A stretch of 64,000 nucleotides of DNA, taken from positions 41,117-105,116 of the forward strand of contig BAJA01000016.1 of NCBI GenBank assembly GCA_000613465.1. The letters are read 5' to 3'. The notes under the pieces were generated by a model. It was not told where the DNA came from and did not search any database. It saw only the letters and a program-made list of their open reading frames with translations. Each line of letters starts with the position of its first letter. Position 1 is the stretch's first letter. The stretch comes from Bacteroides nordii WAL 11050 = JCM 12987 (GTDB lineage Bacteria > Bacteroidota > Bacteroidia > Bacteroidales > Bacteroidaceae). This document shows, one piece after another, positions 48,889 to 59,020 of this stretch. A program made the translations under genes and the position numbers.

Positions 48889-48889
48889 A

Positions 48890-50449
48890 ATGAGTAAATT
48901 TCAGAACCTAATTTGTGGAGGGGCCTTTATTGTCTTCTTTGTTACAGGGGCATTGGCACAAACCAAACTCCCGCCTGCCTGGCAATCCAGCCTGGTAAAG
49001 ATAACCGATGCGGGAGAACTTACATATTATCCTGATAAAGAAGGAAATACAATCCCGGATTTCAGCCGTGTAGGTTATCATCACGGAGATAAGAGCATTC
49101 CGGCTTATCCGGCTACGATAATCGTTTCGCCGGTAGCGAACGGAGATAGCCATAACGTTATCCAAAAGGCAATTGATAAAGTTTCGCAAATGAAGCCCGA
49201 TAAGGATGGACACCGGGGGACGGTTTTACTCAAACGAGGTATTTATAAGATCTCTGAGAGTATTCTTATTACCGCCAGTGGTGTTGTATTAGAGGGAGAG
49301 GGAGAAAATGTGAATGAAACCCGTCTTTTGGCTACAGGGAAAAAGCGGTATTCGTTAATAAAAGTATCCGGTACGGGAAGAGCGAAAGAAGTGCCGGGTA
49401 CACGGGCAAAGATTACAGATACATTCGTTCCTGTTGGTACCCATTCTTTCCGGGTTTCTTCGGGTAAAGGTTTTCGTCCGGGAGATCGCATTATGCTTTA
49501 TCGCCCCGGTACTTCACAGTGGATACACGACCTTAAAATGGATCAAATTGTAGAACGTAAAGGTACCCGTCAATGGACTCCCGAAGAGTATAATCTTGCT
49601 TTTGAACGTGAGATAACCAAAGTAGAAGGCGACCGTATTTATATTGATAATCCTGTTGTAATGCAGATGGATGCCAAATATGGTGGCGGTGAGATTTATA
49701 AGTATACATTTGACGGACGTATCAGTGAAGTAGGAGTCAGCAATCTTTGTCTTGAGTCTGAGTTTGAAAACTATGAGGATAATCAGCATGGTTGGATAGG
49801 TGTGGAGTTTGATAAAGTAGAAAACTGCTGGGCACGCAATATTACTTGTCGTTACCTGGGGTATGCAGCTGTTAGTTGTGAGGCGATGGCTAAGAACGTA
49901 ACGGTTTCTAACAGCCGTTGTCTTGAAGCAAAATCACTTATTACAGGTGGTTTCCGTTATGGTTTCAATAATTGGGGGCAACAGAATCTTTTCATGAATT
50001 GCCAGAGTTCCGAAGGGCGTCATGACTATGTGACCGGGGCGCGTGTGTGCGGGCCGAATGTATTTTATAATTGTTCCGCTTCCCAGACATTTGCAGATAT
50101 AGGTCCGCATCACCGTTGGGCAGTGGGTACTCTTTATGACAATATAATCACCGACGGAGAAATTAATGTTCAGGATCGGGGACAGATGGGAAGCGGACAT
50201 GGTTGGGCCGGCGTTACACAAGTCTTATGGAACTGCCGGGTGCGCCGTGCTGCTATACAAAATCCTTGGGTTTCCGGAAACAATTATAGTATCGGAACGA
50301 AGGGAGAGAAGGTGCCCGGACATTTCAAAGACCGTCCCGAAGGCATTTGGGAAGGACAGAATGAGATTAATATTTTCCCTCGCTCTTTGTATGTGGCCCA
50401 GCTTATGGCAAGACAAAAAGGAGCAGACTTGCAGATATTGACTAAGTAA
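48890..50449 (+). CDS. Secreted right-handed beta-helix protein, pectate-lyase-like
   Basis: 519 residues with a signal peptide (GALAQ). NVIQKAIDKVSQMKPDKDGHRGTVLLKRGIYKISESILI is the Pectate_lyase_3-type start of a parallel beta-helix. Later rungs carry VSNSRCLEAKSLITGG and NNWGQQNLFMNC. Such proteins are polysaccharide lyases or glycosidases; catalytic residues cannot be named from sequence alone. Together with GH88 it may form a lyase/uronyl-hydrolase pair that breaks down an acidic backbone. Confidence 0.7.
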   Translation: MSKFQNLICGGAFIVFFVTGALAQTKLPPAWQSSLVKITDAGELTYYPDKEGNTIPDFSRVGYHHGDKSIPAYPATIIVSPVANGDSHNVIQKAIDKVSQMKPDKDGHRGTVLLKRGIYKISESILITASGVVLEGEGENVNETRLLATGKKRYSLIKVSGTGRAKEVPGTRAKITDTFVPVGTHSFRVSSGKGFRPGDRIMLYRPGTSQWIHDLKMDQIVERKGTRQWTPEEYNLAFEREITKVEGDRIYIDNPVVMQMDAKYGGGEIYKYTFDGRISEVGVSNLCLESEFENYEDNQHGWIGVEFDKVENCWARNITCRYLGYAAVSCEAMAKNVTVSNSRCLEAKSLITGGFRYGFNNWGQQNLFMNCQSSEGRHDYVTGARVCGPNVFYNCSASQTFADIGPHHRWAVGTLYDNIITDGEINVQDRGQMGSGHGWAGVTQVLWNCRVRRAAIQNPWVSGNNYSIGTKGEKVPGHFKDRPEGIWEGQNEINIFPRSLYVAQLMARQKGADLQILTK

Positions 50450-50453
50450 AAAC

Positions 50454-50543
50454 TCACCACAGAGTATACAGAGGTTACAGAGTTTTATTACTTTTGTAAT
50501 CGAATATGCAACCCCTTGGTGGTCTTTGTGTACTCTGTGGTGA
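50454..50543. repeat. CACAGAG-type inverted repeat element (second copy)
   Basis: TCACCACAGAGTA (50454-50466) and TACTCTGTGGTGA (50531-50543) are perfectly complementary, with weaker pairing inside. Same family as the element at 44101. Confidence 0.65.
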
Positions 50544-50585
50544 ATTTGAACAAATTGTTCTGTTAACATCTTACTTTCGAACCTT

Positions 50586-52739
50586 ATGAATAAACAAACT
50601 TTTCTATCTTTTATCATTCTGTGTGGGATTACTGTGACTCTTGGTGCCCAGACTACTGCTTATCGTTTGGAGAACCCCTTTCTGGTACGTACGCTTGAAG
50701 TAAACAACGGTGTCCTGGCTACTCAATCTATTTACAATAAACTTTCTGGTAAAACGCTGACGCCTCTTTCATGTGAAGAGTTTGCCTTGCGCATTTCTGA
50801 GGGTACCGACAAAGAAGGTACCGACCGTATCTTGACTGCTAAAGATTTTACAGTACTTTCTGTTTCCGACTACAATCTTACATCAAACAAGAAAGGCCGT
50901 GGTTACAGGTTTGTACTTAATAATAAAAAAGAAGAACTTTCGGTGACGGTCAGCTATGAATTGACGGATGATGATTCTTTTTGCCACAAGTACTTGCAGA
51001 TTCGCTCTGGTAAGGATGTTACATTGGAACGCGTTGATGTGGAGTCTATCTCTTTCGCTGATGCCCGGCAAAACTATACTACAAAAGAAATTACGGCTCA
51101 GGGGGGTGCCCGTTGGAAACCGGGTCTGGGACAACCTCTTTATACAACAGAAACGGCTACCTATTGGGGAATCGAATTTCCTGCGGCAACCAATCTGGTA
51201 ACGGATCAGAAAATGTCCTGTGGCTATCTTCGTGGTTGCGGACTTTCTAAAGGCGAAGAGTATACAACCTATAAGAGCGTGGTTGGCGTGGCCGATGATC
51301 CGGCTTATCTTGATGATGCCTTTTACGCTTATATCAATAAAATAAGAAAACGTCCGCTTCGCTTGCAGATTCAGTACAACAGTTGGTTTGATTTTGGAAA
51401 GAGTGTTTCGGCCCGAACGTTTACAGCCAGTGTGCGTAAAGTGAACAATGAACTGGTGCTTGAACGGGGGTGTACACCTTTGAATGCCTATGTTATTGAT
51501 GATGGGTGGCAACATGCCGACCCGGCGACTGCCGATTGGTCGGGAAAGGTTTGGACGGTGAATTCCAAGTTCTCTTCCGATTTTTCCGAAAGCCGGCAAG
51601 TAGTGAAGGAAGCTAATTCTAATCTTGGGCTTTGGCTAAGTCCGGCTTCCATTTTAGGTGGATTGAAAATGGTTCCTAAAATGCGTGAATATGGTTATGA
51701 ATCTCTCTCTTATGGTATGTCCATGACGGGAGCTGTATATATGCAGAAGCTTGAAGACCGGGTTGTGGAGCTTGCTTCCGGAGGTGTTTCTTATTTTAAA
51801 TTTGACGGACTGTTCGGACATCTTAATATCCGTGATTTTTAGTTACAGGGAAGAGGCACGGCAGCTATGCCACAGCTTGGGCTTGAAGGCTTTTCTTCCA
51901 ATGACGAGCGCTTGAATGACTCCCGGTATGACGAACTGAAACTTTATTACCTGACTGCCGGAACAGAACGTCTGATGAAGATCTTTAATCGTTTGGGAGA
52001 AGTGAATCCGGATATTTTTATTGCTATTACAAACGGGGCTTATCTTAGTCCATGGTGGTTGCAATACGTCGATGTGGTTTGGCTGATTAATGCCGGAGAT
52101 GCTGCGAAAGGAAATAATCGTAACGGGGAGTTGGTATATCGTGATAATGTTTATCATCAGATATGGAAAGAAGAGAATACGAAGTTTCCGATGAACTCAG
52201 TTTTCAATCATGAACCGAAGAAAACAGGTCCGGATGAAACACCGGAGGCTTTCCGTGATTATTTGTATATGAATCTTAGCCGGGGTACTGGTTTTATTGA
52301 GCTGTATATCAAGACAGAAAAATTGTCTTATTCTGATTGGGACATTTTGGCCGATGGCTTGAAATGGGCTCAAAAAGTATTTCCGCTTTTCCATAATGTC
52401 CGTATGCACGGTGGTTCGCCTCGTGACAATGAGGTGTACGGCTACAGTGCCTGGAATAAGACTCAGGGATATCTTTCTTTTCACAATCCTTCGGAAAAGG
52501 AGCAAACTTATAATGTGATGTTTGACCGTAGTTTAGGATTATTGCCCGAAACGGATATGGTTTATCATGTTTCATCTCCTTTAGGAAGTGTGGGCAGTAG
52601 AGTGAAAGCCTCGTATCGTTATGGTGATATGCTATCGCTGACTTTGAAACCCGGAGAGATTACAGTGCTTGATTTTACTAACCTTGCCTCCAGCTTTTCC
52701 AGTTTGGGAAATGAAGGCATATCTTCAATTTGTGACTGA
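50586..52739 (+). pseudogene. GH36-like alpha-galactosidase/alpha-N-acetylgalactosaminidase with in-frame TAG
   Basis: Signal peptide (TLGAQ), a beta-sandwich N-domain, a TIM barrel with YNSWFDFGKS, NAYVIDDGWQHAD, GLWLSPASILGG and YFKFDGLFGH (nucleophile Asp), then a C-terminal beta domain. This is the GH36/melibiase layout. In frame, TAG at 51840-51842 splits it after NIRDF; the same frame continues with LQGRGTAAMPQL, so one base change (for example GAG to TAG) explains the split. The 3' part stays intact to 52739. The stop overlaps the next ATG by one base (TGATG). Substrate, alpha-Gal or alpha-GalNAc, is not resolvable here. Confidence 0.75.
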
Positions 52740-55012
52740 TGAATAAAATTAAAAGTTTTTTTGTATTGTTGTTTTTTCTATGTTCTTTATCTGTTTCGGG
52801 TAAGGACAAGCGTGTCAAAGCCGTTTATGATCTGATAGAGCGGGTAACTCCCGGTTACTCTTCGCAATACCGGTTGGAGTTGATAGCTCCCGATAATGGT
52901 TCTGATGTCTACGAGGTAGACGGCAACGGCAAACAAGTGATTCTTCGAGGTAACACGTCCGTTGCGCTGGCTACTGCCTTTAACTGGTATTTGAAGTATA
53001 CTTGTCAGGCGCATGTTTCCTGGTTTGGTAATCAGCTCCAGCTTCCTAAAAAATTGCCTCAGCCTCTTGCAAAGGAGCGCCGTCTCATCAACGGCCGTTA
53101 TCGTGTGTACATGAACTATTGTACTGTGAGCTATACTGCTGCCTGGTGGAATTGGGAACGTTGGCAAAGGGAACTTGACTTTATGGCGATGAACTCCATC
53201 AATATGCCTCTTTTTACTATTGGGTTGGATGCTGTGTGGTATAACACCCTGTTGCGTTTCAATTTCACTGATAAAGAAGCGCGTGCTTTCCTGGCTGGTC
53301 CCGGACATGCAGCTTGGCAATGGATGCAAAACCTTCAAAGTTATGGTGGACCCCTTCCGAAAACTGTGATTGATAAACATGCCGCATTGGGTAAAAAAAT
53401 TATTTCACGGCAGCTGGAGTTGGGAATGCAACCTATTCAGCAGGGCTTCTCCGGTTACGTACCTCGTGAGTTGAAAGAGAAGTATCCCACAGCGAATATT
53501 AACCAGCAACGCTCCTGGTGTGGTTTCAAAGGAGCTGCCCAGTTGGACCCTACTGATTCGTTGTTTACCCGTATGGGACGTGCTTTCCTTGAAGAACAGG
53601 CCCGATTGTTTGGTGCACACGGAGTTTATGCTGCCGATCCGTTCCACGAAAGTGCTCCTCCGATAGATACTCCTGAATATTTGAAAGCCGTAGGAGAAAG
53701 AATTCATCATCTTTTCCGTGATTTCGATCCGCATAGTACTTGGGCCATGCAATCGTGGAGTTTGCGTGAAGATATTGTAAAGGCCGTTCCAAAAGACGCT
53801 TTGTTGATTCTTGACCTGAACGGTAAAAGTACTTCAAAAGCCCTGTTTTGGGGATATTCTACGGTAGTAGGCAATCTGCATAATTTTGGTGGACGTATCA
53901 ATATGCACGGTGATTTGAAACTTTTGGCCTCCAACCAATACAGTAAGGCAAAACGGTTGAATCCTGCTGTTTGCGGATCAGGTTTATTTATGGAAGCCAT
54001 TGAGCAGAATCCGGTATATTATGAACTGGCTTTTGAAATGCCCTGTCATGCTGATAGTATCAACCTGCAAGCATGGCTGAAACAGTATGCTACCCGTCGT
54101 TATGGTGCCTTTTCGCCGGCGGCACAGGAGGCGTGGTTGTTGTTGCTTAACGGTCCGTATCGCCGGGGTACGAATGGTACTGAAAAGAGTTCAATCGTAG
54201 CTGCCCGTCCTGCGTTGGACGTAAAGAAATCTGGTCCGAATGCTGCTCTTGAGATACCTTATGATCCCACATTGGTGATTCGTGCCCAAAGCCTGTTGCT
54301 CAAAGATATAGATAAGTTGTCTGTTTCCCGACCTTATCGTTTCGATATCGTGGATGTGCAACGGCAGCTGATGACTAATCTCGGTCAGCTTATACATCGT
54401 CAAGCGGCAGAAGCTTTCAGGAAGAAAGATCAGTGTGCTTTTACACTTCATTCCGGGCGATTCCTTGAAATGTTGGCTGATATGGATAAGTTGCTTCGTA
54501 CCCGCAGTGAGTATAGCTTTGATCGTTGGCTGACGGAAGCCCGTAGTTGGGGAGATACTGACGAGGAGAAGAATTTGATGGAACGTGATGCCACTTCTTT
54601 GGTCACTATTTGGGGGGCTGACGGTGATCCGCGTATCTTTGATTATTCCTGGCGAGAGTGGTCGGGTTTAATCAGTGGCTATTATCTCCCGCGTTGGCAG
54701 AAATTCTATGCCATGCTGCAACAACATCTTGATGTGGGTACTTCATATGAAGAAGCCGGTTTACCATTGATTTATGGTCGGGAGGCTTTCCGGGCCAATG
54801 ATTTCTATAACGGTCTGGCAGAGTGGGAGCTTGCATATGTTGATACTTATGGTAAGGCACGTACTCCGATTACTGAAGGTGATGAAATTATCATGGTAAA
54901 ACAGCTTTTTGACAAGTATCTCAAACTCTCTCAGGAGTATTATGCCGGAGGAGTGAAGGTTGCGGAAAAATCTTCGGGAGAAAAGACTTACGAAAATCTG
55001 GGAGAAGATTGA
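52739..55012 (+). CDS. Secreted GH89 alpha-N-acetylglucosaminidase
   Basis: 757 residues with a signal peptide (SVSGK). Domains follow the NAGLU order: N-terminal alpha/beta domain, TIM barrel and C-terminal helical domain. Candidate catalytic residues are E304 in FHESAPP and E419 in FMEAIEQNP, at the positions of the two family glutamates. YCTVSYTAAWWNWERWQRELD and PLFTIGLDAVW are strongly conserved. It releases terminal alpha-GlcNAc, found on heparan, mucin and some plant or bacterial glycans. Last gene of the plus-strand run. Confidence 0.92.
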   Translation: MNKIKSFFVLLFFLCSLSVSGKDKRVKAVYDLIERVTPGYSSQYRLELIAPDNGSDVYEVDGNGKQVILRGNTSVALATAFNWYLKYTCQAHVSWFGNQLQLPKKLPQPLAKERRLINGRYRVYMNYCTVSYTAAWWNWERWQRELDFMAMNSINMPLFTIGLDAVWYNTLLRFNFTDKEARAFLAGPGHAAWQWMQNLQSYGGPLPKTVIDKHAALGKKIISRQLELGMQPIQQGFSGYVPRELKEKYPTANINQQRSWCGFKGAAQLDPTDSLFTRMGRAFLEEQARLFGAHGVYAADPFHESAPPIDTPEYLKAVGERIHHLFRDFDPHSTWAMQSWSLREDIVKAVPKDALLILDLNGKSTSKALFWGYSTVVGNLHNFGGRINMHGDLKLLASNQYSKAKRLNPAVCGSGLFMEAIEQNPVYYELAFEMPCHADSINLQAWLKQYATRRYGAFSPAAQEAWLLLLNGPYRRGTNGTEKSSIVAARPALDVKKSGPNAALEIPYDPTLVIRAQSLLLKDIDKLSVSRPYRFDIVDVQRQLMTNLGQLIHRQAAEAFRKKDQCAFTLHSGRFLEMLADMDKLLRTRSEYSFDRWLTEARSWGDTDEEKNLMERDATSLVTIWGADGDPRIFDYSWREWSGLISGYYLPRWQKFYAMLQQHLDVGTSYEEAGLPLIYGREAFRANDFYNGLAEWELAYVDTYGKARTPITEGDEIIMVKQLFDKYLKLSQEYYAGGVKVAEKSSGEKTYENLGED

Positions 55013-55014
55013 CA

Positions 55015-55512
55015 TTTTGACAAACTGACAAAGTGTATTTTCTATATCCTTTTTATAACGTTGTAGCAGAGCAGAATTCTGGTTTATAGAATTGAAGGCA
55101 TTGTAGGTGCGTTGTGAGAACGCATAAAGTTTGTACTTGGATTATTTCAGTGTTAGAATGAAATGCTTTCTTTTTTGTAGCTGTCTTTATGATTGTAGAT
55201 AGTTAAAGCCGGGTTTGTTCTGCTACTTTCTTTTTGTTGCTTACCTGTGTTCTATGCCTTAAAACAATGTATTTTGTTGTAACTATCTGAAGATAAAGTA
55301 AATATAGAGAGTTTAAAAGATGCAGGTAACGATTTGGTGATGGAAGTCCTGCTTCGGGTTACACTGCTTTGCATAGTTTCAAATAACTCATATACAAATG
55401 TAGGCAATATTTGGAATATAGCAAAATATACTGCTATTTATTTTTGTATAAATCTGATTATTAACATATTAGTAATTTAAGGCATAACTTATTGATGCCT
55501 ACTTGTTATAGA
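55015..55512. other. AT-rich intergenic stretch, no gene recognised
   Basis: About 500 bases between the last glycosidase and the mobile region. No coherent reading frame and no tRNA or rRNA signature were seen. AGGCAT and ATGCCT around 55481-55502 form a weak hairpin. One end of the mobile region may lie here, but no duplicated attachment sequence was identified. Confidence 0.4.
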
Positions 55513-55546
55513 ATAGCCGGAGACAATGTCTCTCGGCTATTTTTTT
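55513..55546 (+). terminator. Intrinsic terminator before the mobile region
   Basis: ATAGCCGGAGAC (55513-55524) pairs with GTCTCTCGGCTAT (55528-55540) with one bulge, followed by a run of T to 55546. Clear rho-independent shape. Confidence 0.8.
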
Positions 55547-55659
55547 GTCCCAAATTGGCGTTTTCTGTCTTTTTTTGGCGGTTGCTCAACGGTTGAGTAA
55601 CCAATGGCCTTATAATATCTCCGTAATATTGCACCATAAACAATAAAAATAAGGTCATT

Positions 55660-55956
55660 ATGAATAACAGAAGAACTGCACCGGGTGGACAGACAACCCA
55701 CATGCTTAGTGCCATACTCGCCAAAGTTACCAACATTGAAAAGTTATTGGCTCCTGCCGTACATAATTTGCCGGACAGCGAGATACTGGACTCAAAAGGT
55801 GTGCGCTTGCTCACCAAGATGTCGGACAGGACACTTTTAAGACGACGCAATGACGGGACACTCCCCTTTCATAGAGACAAGGGGAAGATATATTACCGTC
55901 GTTCGGACGTACTCCGTGCCATGTTGCTGGAAAAAGAAGAACACTCTAAAAAATAA
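55660..55956 (+). CDS. Small helix-turn-helix protein, excisionase-like (first)
   Basis: 98 residues. A helical start (THMLSAILAKVTNIEKLLAPA) is followed by a MerR/Xis-like winged HTH: LDSKGVRLLTKMSDRTLLRRRNDGTLPFHRDKGKIYYRRSDV. Such proteins occur in pairs on Bacteroides conjugative and mobilisable elements and are thought to direct excision or regulate transfer. The next gene follows after 5 bases. Confidence 0.7.
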   Translation: MNNRRTAPGGQTTHMLSAILAKVTNIEKLLAPAVHNLPDSEILDSKGVRLLTKMSDRTLLRRRNDGTLPFHRDKGKIYYRRSDVLRAMLLEKEEHSKK

Positions 55957-55961
55957 GCGTT

Positions 55962-56279
55962 ATGAAGAAAATGATTAAAATTGAAAGCAGTTCATTCGCT
56001 GCGCTCGTGAGAAGTTATAAGAAGTCGTTGAATATGCTGGCCGTCCTGCAACATATCTGTCAGGAAAATGACGTGGCGCTTTCCATGCTGCCTGATGAAG
56101 TCTGCGAACTGATAAATCTCGATCCGGCAGAGATTGAGAAACAGCGTTTGAGCGGACGGCTACGTTTTGCAGAAGAAGAGAACGGGACAAAGCATTATTC
56201 GATTGTAGATATTATTAATCTGAAAGACTCGATAGATTGGAAGATTATTAATAAACAGGTAGAAAACTTTTCCTTATAG
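55962..56279 (+). CDS. Small DNA-binding protein, excisionase-like (second)
   Basis: 105 residues, likely co-transcribed with the preceding gene. SLNMLAVLQHICQ, LINLDPAEIEKQRLSGRLRFAEEENGTKHYSIVDI shows the HTH-plus-wing pattern of its neighbour, with less basic residues. Function inferred from pairing. Confidence 0.6.
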   Translation: MKKMIKIESSSFAALVRSYKKSLNMLAVLQHICQENDVALSMLPDEVCELINLDPAEIEKQRLSGRLRFAEEENGTKHYSIVDIINLKDSIDWKIINKQVENFSL

Positions 56280-57373
56280 GAAAGTACGTATTTTTTATAA
56301 GTGATTGAGAATGAGATAAGTCTTTATCTCATAAAAAGAAGAGGTTACGAATTAGAAATAAACAGAATGTAGCATCCTGCTGTGATTTGCATAACCATCC
56401 AAAGAACTCTTTCGGTTGCAAAGGTACGATATTTAATCGGGGATAAAGAATGTTTTAAGATTTTTTATCCTCGATTTTTTGCTTGGATAAATCTGTTTTC
56501 ATTAAACCATATTCTTCTCTATTCTTTGCTATATCCATTTCAATCCATTCAAACTTATGTGGCAATGGTTTCTGTTTTTTGAATGATCTATTTCGTTTGC
56601 ATATTCTCATCCTTTCGTGTGTTTTGTATAAAAGTCAGCCGTCGTCGCAGAAAGACAGTCCTCGTACCTCAGACTAACTTCCTCCGACTATGGCACGGCA
56701 AGAAAAATCCTTGACAGTATGCCTTGAAATGCTTCAAGACTATACTGCCAAGGACTTTTCTTTGTTTGCCGTGCTGACAACGGCTGATTTTTATAGCCAC
56801 AACTCGCAGTTCCATTTTTTATCGCACAATCCAAACGACATGAAACAGTGGCACGCCACCCTTTCATGTCTTAGTAGTACGGCATGAGGAAAAGTGCATC
56901 TTTTTGTCGGTTGCAGGCTAACCGATCAAAAGAAACACCATTCCTTGATTTGCCGTACCATTTTGTTTGCATACTCCACCGCAAAAAAGAAGTCATTGAT
57001 GTAAACCTCAACGACCACTTTCATGCTTGGCTGCACAGCCTTGGAGAAAACCCGATGCAAGAAGCATGGACAAGCCATACTCTTCTTTCATCAGAATTTC
57101 TCTGATGCTGTGCCATTTTTGTATGCGATTTCCATTTTTCAAGACGTTTGTAAGACGACGTTGTATCCATTTCTCAGAAATGAGTATGCGATAATCGTAC
57201 AGTCCAAAAACTTCCGTGAAGTTTCTTTTTTCATTTGCCGCTTTGATTTTCTTTCCTCCACATGGTCTTTCCTTTTGGCATCAACCGTTATCGTGCAGGT
57301 GCAAAGGTATGGCAGCGGGCTTTGGAAATAAAAGGTTGAGCCTTCGGTTTTCGAAAAAATCTCCACACCGTTG
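56280..57373. other. Gene-poor, hairpin-rich segment upstream of the integrase remnant
   Basis: No convincing gene on either strand, although short frames occur. Strong inverted repeats include CACGGCAA with CCTTGACAGTAT against ATACTGCCAAGG with TTGCCGTG (56693-56777, extended outward to about 56630-56795 with gaps), and GACATGAAA..GTGGC with GCCAC..TTTCATGTC (56837-56870). Minus-strand TACCTTTG boxes lie at 56419-56426 and 57302-57309. It may encode a structured RNA, carry a site for transfer, or be debris of lost genes. Confidence 0.45.
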
Positions 57374-58096
57374 GGTAGTATTTACTTGAAAAATGTGGTA
57401 GGGCTTGCGCAGTCCTCCATTTGGATTTACTCCATACCTCTGAAACATATCGTTATGGCGGCACACTACAACGGCAAGATACCGAGAAATCCGTTTGCCA
57501 TGTACCACGTTGATCCAGACCATAAGGAACGTGAGTTCTTGACCTAGGACGAGCTTACCGCCATGACTGAGATAAAGTTGGAAGACCCCAACATGGCATT
57601 TGCGAGAGACATTTTTATCTTTGGCAGTTGGACAGGTATAGCTTTCATCGACATCAAGAACTTGACGGAAGATAACATCAGCATGGTAAACGGTGCTCCT
57701 TGGATAGTGTCCAAGCGTCAGAAGACAGGCGTACCGTTCCAAATCAAGCTGATGGATATTCCCATGCAGATTGTTGAGAGATACAAGTCTTTCAGAAAAG
57801 ACAACCACTTGTTCAATATCGGTAATCTTGACAGCATTAACAAGCGCATCAAGAAAGTTGCTGCAATGTGTGGTATAAAGAAGCGTGTATCATTTCATGT
57901 CTCACGTCATAGTTGGGCAGTTTTAGCCTTGGAGTATGGTATGCCGATAGAGAGCGTGAGCAAGATTCTTGGTCACACGAATATCACCACAACACAGATA
58001 TACGCCAAGGTGACAAGCACAAAACTTAACCATGACATATCTGTCTTTGAAAGTCGAATCAAGGGGCATTTGCCTGTAATGGGAGGAATGGCATGA
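57374..58096 (+). pseudogene. Tyrosine recombinase (integrase), truncated, with in-frame stop
   Basis: The frame from 57374 gives integrase-like sequence (YLKNVVGLAQSSIWIYSIPLKHIV, KIPRNPF) before a TAG near 57556, then the catalytic domain with SWTGIAFIDIKNLT, FHVSRHSWA (HxxR motif) and LGHTNITTTQIYAKV (nucleophile Tyr). The first catalytic Arg region has Ala at the place of Arg, as seen in some Bacteroides integrases with altered residues. The N-terminal arm-binding part is missing. It would be inactive as written. The last four bases overlap the next gene. Confidence 0.75.
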
Positions 58097-58464
58097 AAAG
58101 GACAACTATCACTATGGACGGAAATGGAAGGCTTTCCATTCCGTCCAACTTGGAGGACTTGTGGATGAGTGAGGGAGAGTTGGTGGATATGCTTCATGTT
58201 ATCGCCCCGAAACTCAACTCTGTGATACGAGCTATATATAAAGAAGGTATGTTGTCTATGTCGGAAGTCCAATACAAGGACGAAACTTCCGTTAGTGTTT
58301 GGCAAACGCTGTATAATTTTCCTATGATAGTTGCCATTTGCTTTCGTCTCCACTCTTTTGGCGCAGCACAACTTCGTGAAGTTATCCTCAAGAGATTGTA
58401 CGAAGCAAAAGAGAAAACAACTATTGTCCTGCAACTCTACGGAGAGACGAATGCCTTTTGTTGA
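58093..58464 (+). CDS. Hypothetical protein coupled to the integrase
   Basis: 123 residues starting at an ATGA overlap with the integrase stop. Contains NGRLSIPSNLEDLWMSEGELVDML, reminiscent of small proteins found next to integrases, and a helical end. No recognised domain. The coupling and open frame support it as a real gene. Confidence 0.5.
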   Translation: MKRTTITMDGNGRLSIPSNLEDLWMSEGELVDMLHVIAPKLNSVIRAIYKEGMLSMSEVQYKDETSVSVWQTLYNFPMIVAICFRLHSFGAAQLREVILKRLYEAKEKTTIVLQLYGETNAFC

Positions 58465-58605
58465 AAATGGTCGTATCTTTGACGCTTCGGTTGTTCACTG
58501 TCGTATTGACTTATTGACGCACTGATTCACTGTCGTATAGAAATGTGCTTGTAATTTGATAAAGAAGTATCCATGCAAAGAATAGTGTAAGCATATATAC
58601 ATTGA

Positions 58606-58915
58606 TGTCATACGTTTTACATGTTTATCGTATGACATATAAAACGTATGACATGCAGGAATACATTTTTGTTCATCCCGAGGAATGGTATTCTATGTCC
58701 CCAATTCTTCGGGATTTATTTGTTTCATCCTTTGGACATAGCGAAAAACGAGTCGTTCCTTGGAGGCTTTGCGCCTCCAGCCACTTGGGCGAACCACCGC
58801 AGTGTTTTCAATGGTATCAGGTTTTATTCTTTCCAAAACATTATGTCCTCAAAGACATAGCAAGGTATGTTTTGAGTTACTCAAAACCTTTGGAGTTACT
58901 CTCCAAAGACCTTGC
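58606..58915. repeat. Array of consecutive hairpins upstream of the mobilisation genes
   Basis: Five or more stems in 310 bases: TGTCATACGTTTTA (58606-58619) with 58640-58653, 14 bp perfect, with an alternative CGTATGACA at 58629; TCCCGAGGAAT (58676-58686) with 58704-58714; TGGAGGC (58761-58767) with 58773-58779; TATGTC (58842-58847) with 58854-58859; and GCAAGGT (58860-58866) with ACCTTGC (58909-58915) enclosing two further perfect hairpins. The position just before mobA suggests a transfer origin or structured leader. Confidence 0.6.
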
Positions 58916-59020
58916 CCTGCCGGGTTGGTAGCATCTCCGAAGTCGGGCTTCCCATGTTCCAATCTGACGATAGTTAGCACAGCTCCATCATTGCCGTATG
59001 TACCACTTAATCCATTTTAT

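Noticed and set aside
55015..55512. tRNA gene as an attachment site at the mobile region border
   Set aside because: No cloverleaf or TTCGAATC-type T-loop could be found in the stretch.
56690..57331. Several short plus-strand frames upstream of the integrase as genes
   Set aside because: They overlap perfect or near-perfect inverted repeats and show no domain or codon pattern typical of coding sequence.
58602..59020. Extending mobA upstream to 58760 or calling a gene at 58602
   Set aside because: The region is a series of hairpins; the basic start at 59021 matches MobA-type proteins better.
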